Part shown: positions 4,255 to 5,030 of the stretch, piece by piece
Layout: each line of letters opens with the position of its first letter
Numbering within the stretch: the stretch's first letter is position 1
Source: an uncultured Eubacteriales bacterium
GTDB taxonomy: Bacteria; Bacillota_A; Clostridia; Oscillospirales; Oscillospiraceae
DNA length: 5,030 nt
Direction: 5' to 3'
Assembly (NCBI GenBank): GCA_949747935.1
Contig: CATKHE010000120.1
Location: 1 to 5,030 of the forward strand
Program-made: the position numbers and the translations under genes
The notes under the pieces: model-generated
Databases searched by the model: none
What the model saw: only the letters and a program-made list of their open reading frames with translations
Told to the model about the DNA's origin: nothing

Positions 4255-5030
4255 TTACTGATTAGATTTAAAGTAATCATACACCGCCTGGGCGGTATTC
4301 CTGGGAACTACCTCCTGGAGCTGCTCCAGGGAGGCCCCCTTGATGGCCTTGATCGTCTTGAAGTGTTTTAAGAGCTGAGCGCGGCGCTTCTCCCCTACGC
4401 CAGGTATTTTCTCCAAAACAGAGGTCTTTACATGCCCCGCCTGAAGCTGACGGTGGTACTCGATGGCGAAACGGTGGGTCTCCTCCTGAATCTGCCCAAT
4501 CAGCGCGAAGACCGCTGGGATGGACTGAATACCGATCTCCCGGCCGTCCGGGTGGACCAGGGCCCGAGTGCGGTGGCGCTCATCCTTCACCATGCCGTAG
4601 GCGGGGATGTCCAAATTCAGCGTCTCCAGCACCCGCCGGGCCACCTTCACATGCTCATGGCCGCCGTCGATGAGAAGCAGGTCAGGTTTATCGGAAAACT
4701 TCTCGTCCCCGTCCAGATACCGGCGGAAGCGGCGGGGGGGCACCCGCTCCCTGGGGGGGTAGTCGTCGGGGCCGTCCATATCCTTCAGCTTGAACCGGCG
4801 GTAGTCCCGCTTTAACGGCTTGCCGTCCACGTAGACCACCATAGAGGCCACGATGTCACTGGCCCCCTGGTTGGAGATGTCGTAGGACTCCATCCGTTTG
4901 GGGGGAGCTTCCAGGCTGAGCATCTTCCCCAGGGCTTCCAGGAGCTTGTTCCGCCGCTCCTCGTGGGTGGTGGCCCGCTCCACCTCCTCCCGGGCGTTCT
5001 GATTGGCCATTTTAATCAGGTCCATCTTGG
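4255..5030 (-). CDS. uvrC: UvrABC system protein C, C-terminal part (5' end outside window)
   Basis: UvrC makes the two incisions around DNA lesions bound by UvrA/UvrB in nucleotide excision repair. About 258 residues are visible of a protein usually near 600. The N-terminal GIY-YIG nuclease, which cuts 3' of the lesion, and most of the UVR region (UvrB contact) lie beyond the right edge. Counting from the methionine at 5025, the RNase H-like nuclease domain for the 5' incision is present. D49 in SYDISNQGA, D120 in LLLIDGG and H184 in EETHRFAIEYHR match the catalytic D399, D466 and H538 of E. coli; YRRFKLKDMDGPDDY is at 75-89. A helix-hairpin-helix region follows, with a good first hairpin (LEKIPGVGEKRRAQLLKHF, 204-222). 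The second (VVPRNTAQAVYDYF) lacks the usual glycine. It ends at TAA 4257-4255, 12 nt before rsmD. Confidence 0.97.
   Translation of the reverse strand, partial: KMDLIKMANQNAREEVERATTHEERRNKLLEALGKMLSLEAPPKRMESYDISNQGASDIVASMVVYVDGKPLKRDYRRFKLKDMDGPDDYPPRERVPPRRFRRYLDGDEKFSDKPDLLLIDGGHEHVKVARRVLETLNLDIPAYGMVKDERHRTRALVHPDGREIGIQSIPAVFALIGQIQEETHRFAIEYHRQLQAGHVKTSVLEKIPGVGEKRRAQLLKHFKTIKAIKGASLEQLQEVVPRNTAQAVYDYFKSNQ

Noticed and set aside
1..5030. Search by eye for CRISPR arrays, tRNA/rRNA genes, transposases, att sites and tandem repeats
   Set aside because: No regularly spaced repeats, tRNA-like folds, transposase motifs or terminal inverted repeats were seen.

Overview
The window looks like a chromosomal segment of a GC-rich, anaerobic, spore-forming member of the Clostridia, probably in or near the Oscillospiraceae (Flavonifractor/Oscillibacter-like). 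The clues are a SpoVT sporulation regulator, AGGAGG-type ribosome binding sites, a biotin-dependent sodium-pump decarboxylase subunit, strong GC use at third codon positions, and the gene order uvrC-rsmD-coaD followed by a coiled-coil protein. The organism is inferred from these features, not from a database match. All recognisable genes lie on the minus strand, so transcription runs from right to left.

Right part (about 5030 to 2567): one operon. It holds the C-terminal half of uvrC (excision repair nuclease), rsmD (16S rRNA G966 methyltransferase), coaD (phosphopantetheine adenylyltransferase, CoA synthesis) and an uncharacterised coiled-coil protein. Spacing is 12 nt, then a 4-nt ATGA overlap, then 3 nt, so translation is probably coupled. 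A long hairpin with a short U run at 2567-2609 closes the operon. Middle (2480 to 1838): spoVT, apparently monocistronic, followed by a clean intrinsic terminator. Next comes a 56-residue ribbon-helix-helix protein at 1597-1767 with its own promoter and a probable TTG start.

The stretch 1025 to 1596 has no convincing intact gene. It holds an orphan plus-strand terminator-like hairpin and short open fragments that look like gene debris.

Left part (1024 to 1): the 5' 266 codons of a sodium-translocating decarboxylase beta subunit (OadB/GcdB/MmdB family). It is preceded by a strong promoter and a structured leader. The leader carries the conserved blocks of a yybP-ykoY-type (Mn2+) riboswitch in the right order, and its last block is also the 5' arm of a strong intrinsic terminator. 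This riboswitch-controlled sodium pump is the most interesting element here. I found no sign of a wholly new multi-gene system, CRISPR array, intact insertion sequence, tRNA or rRNA.
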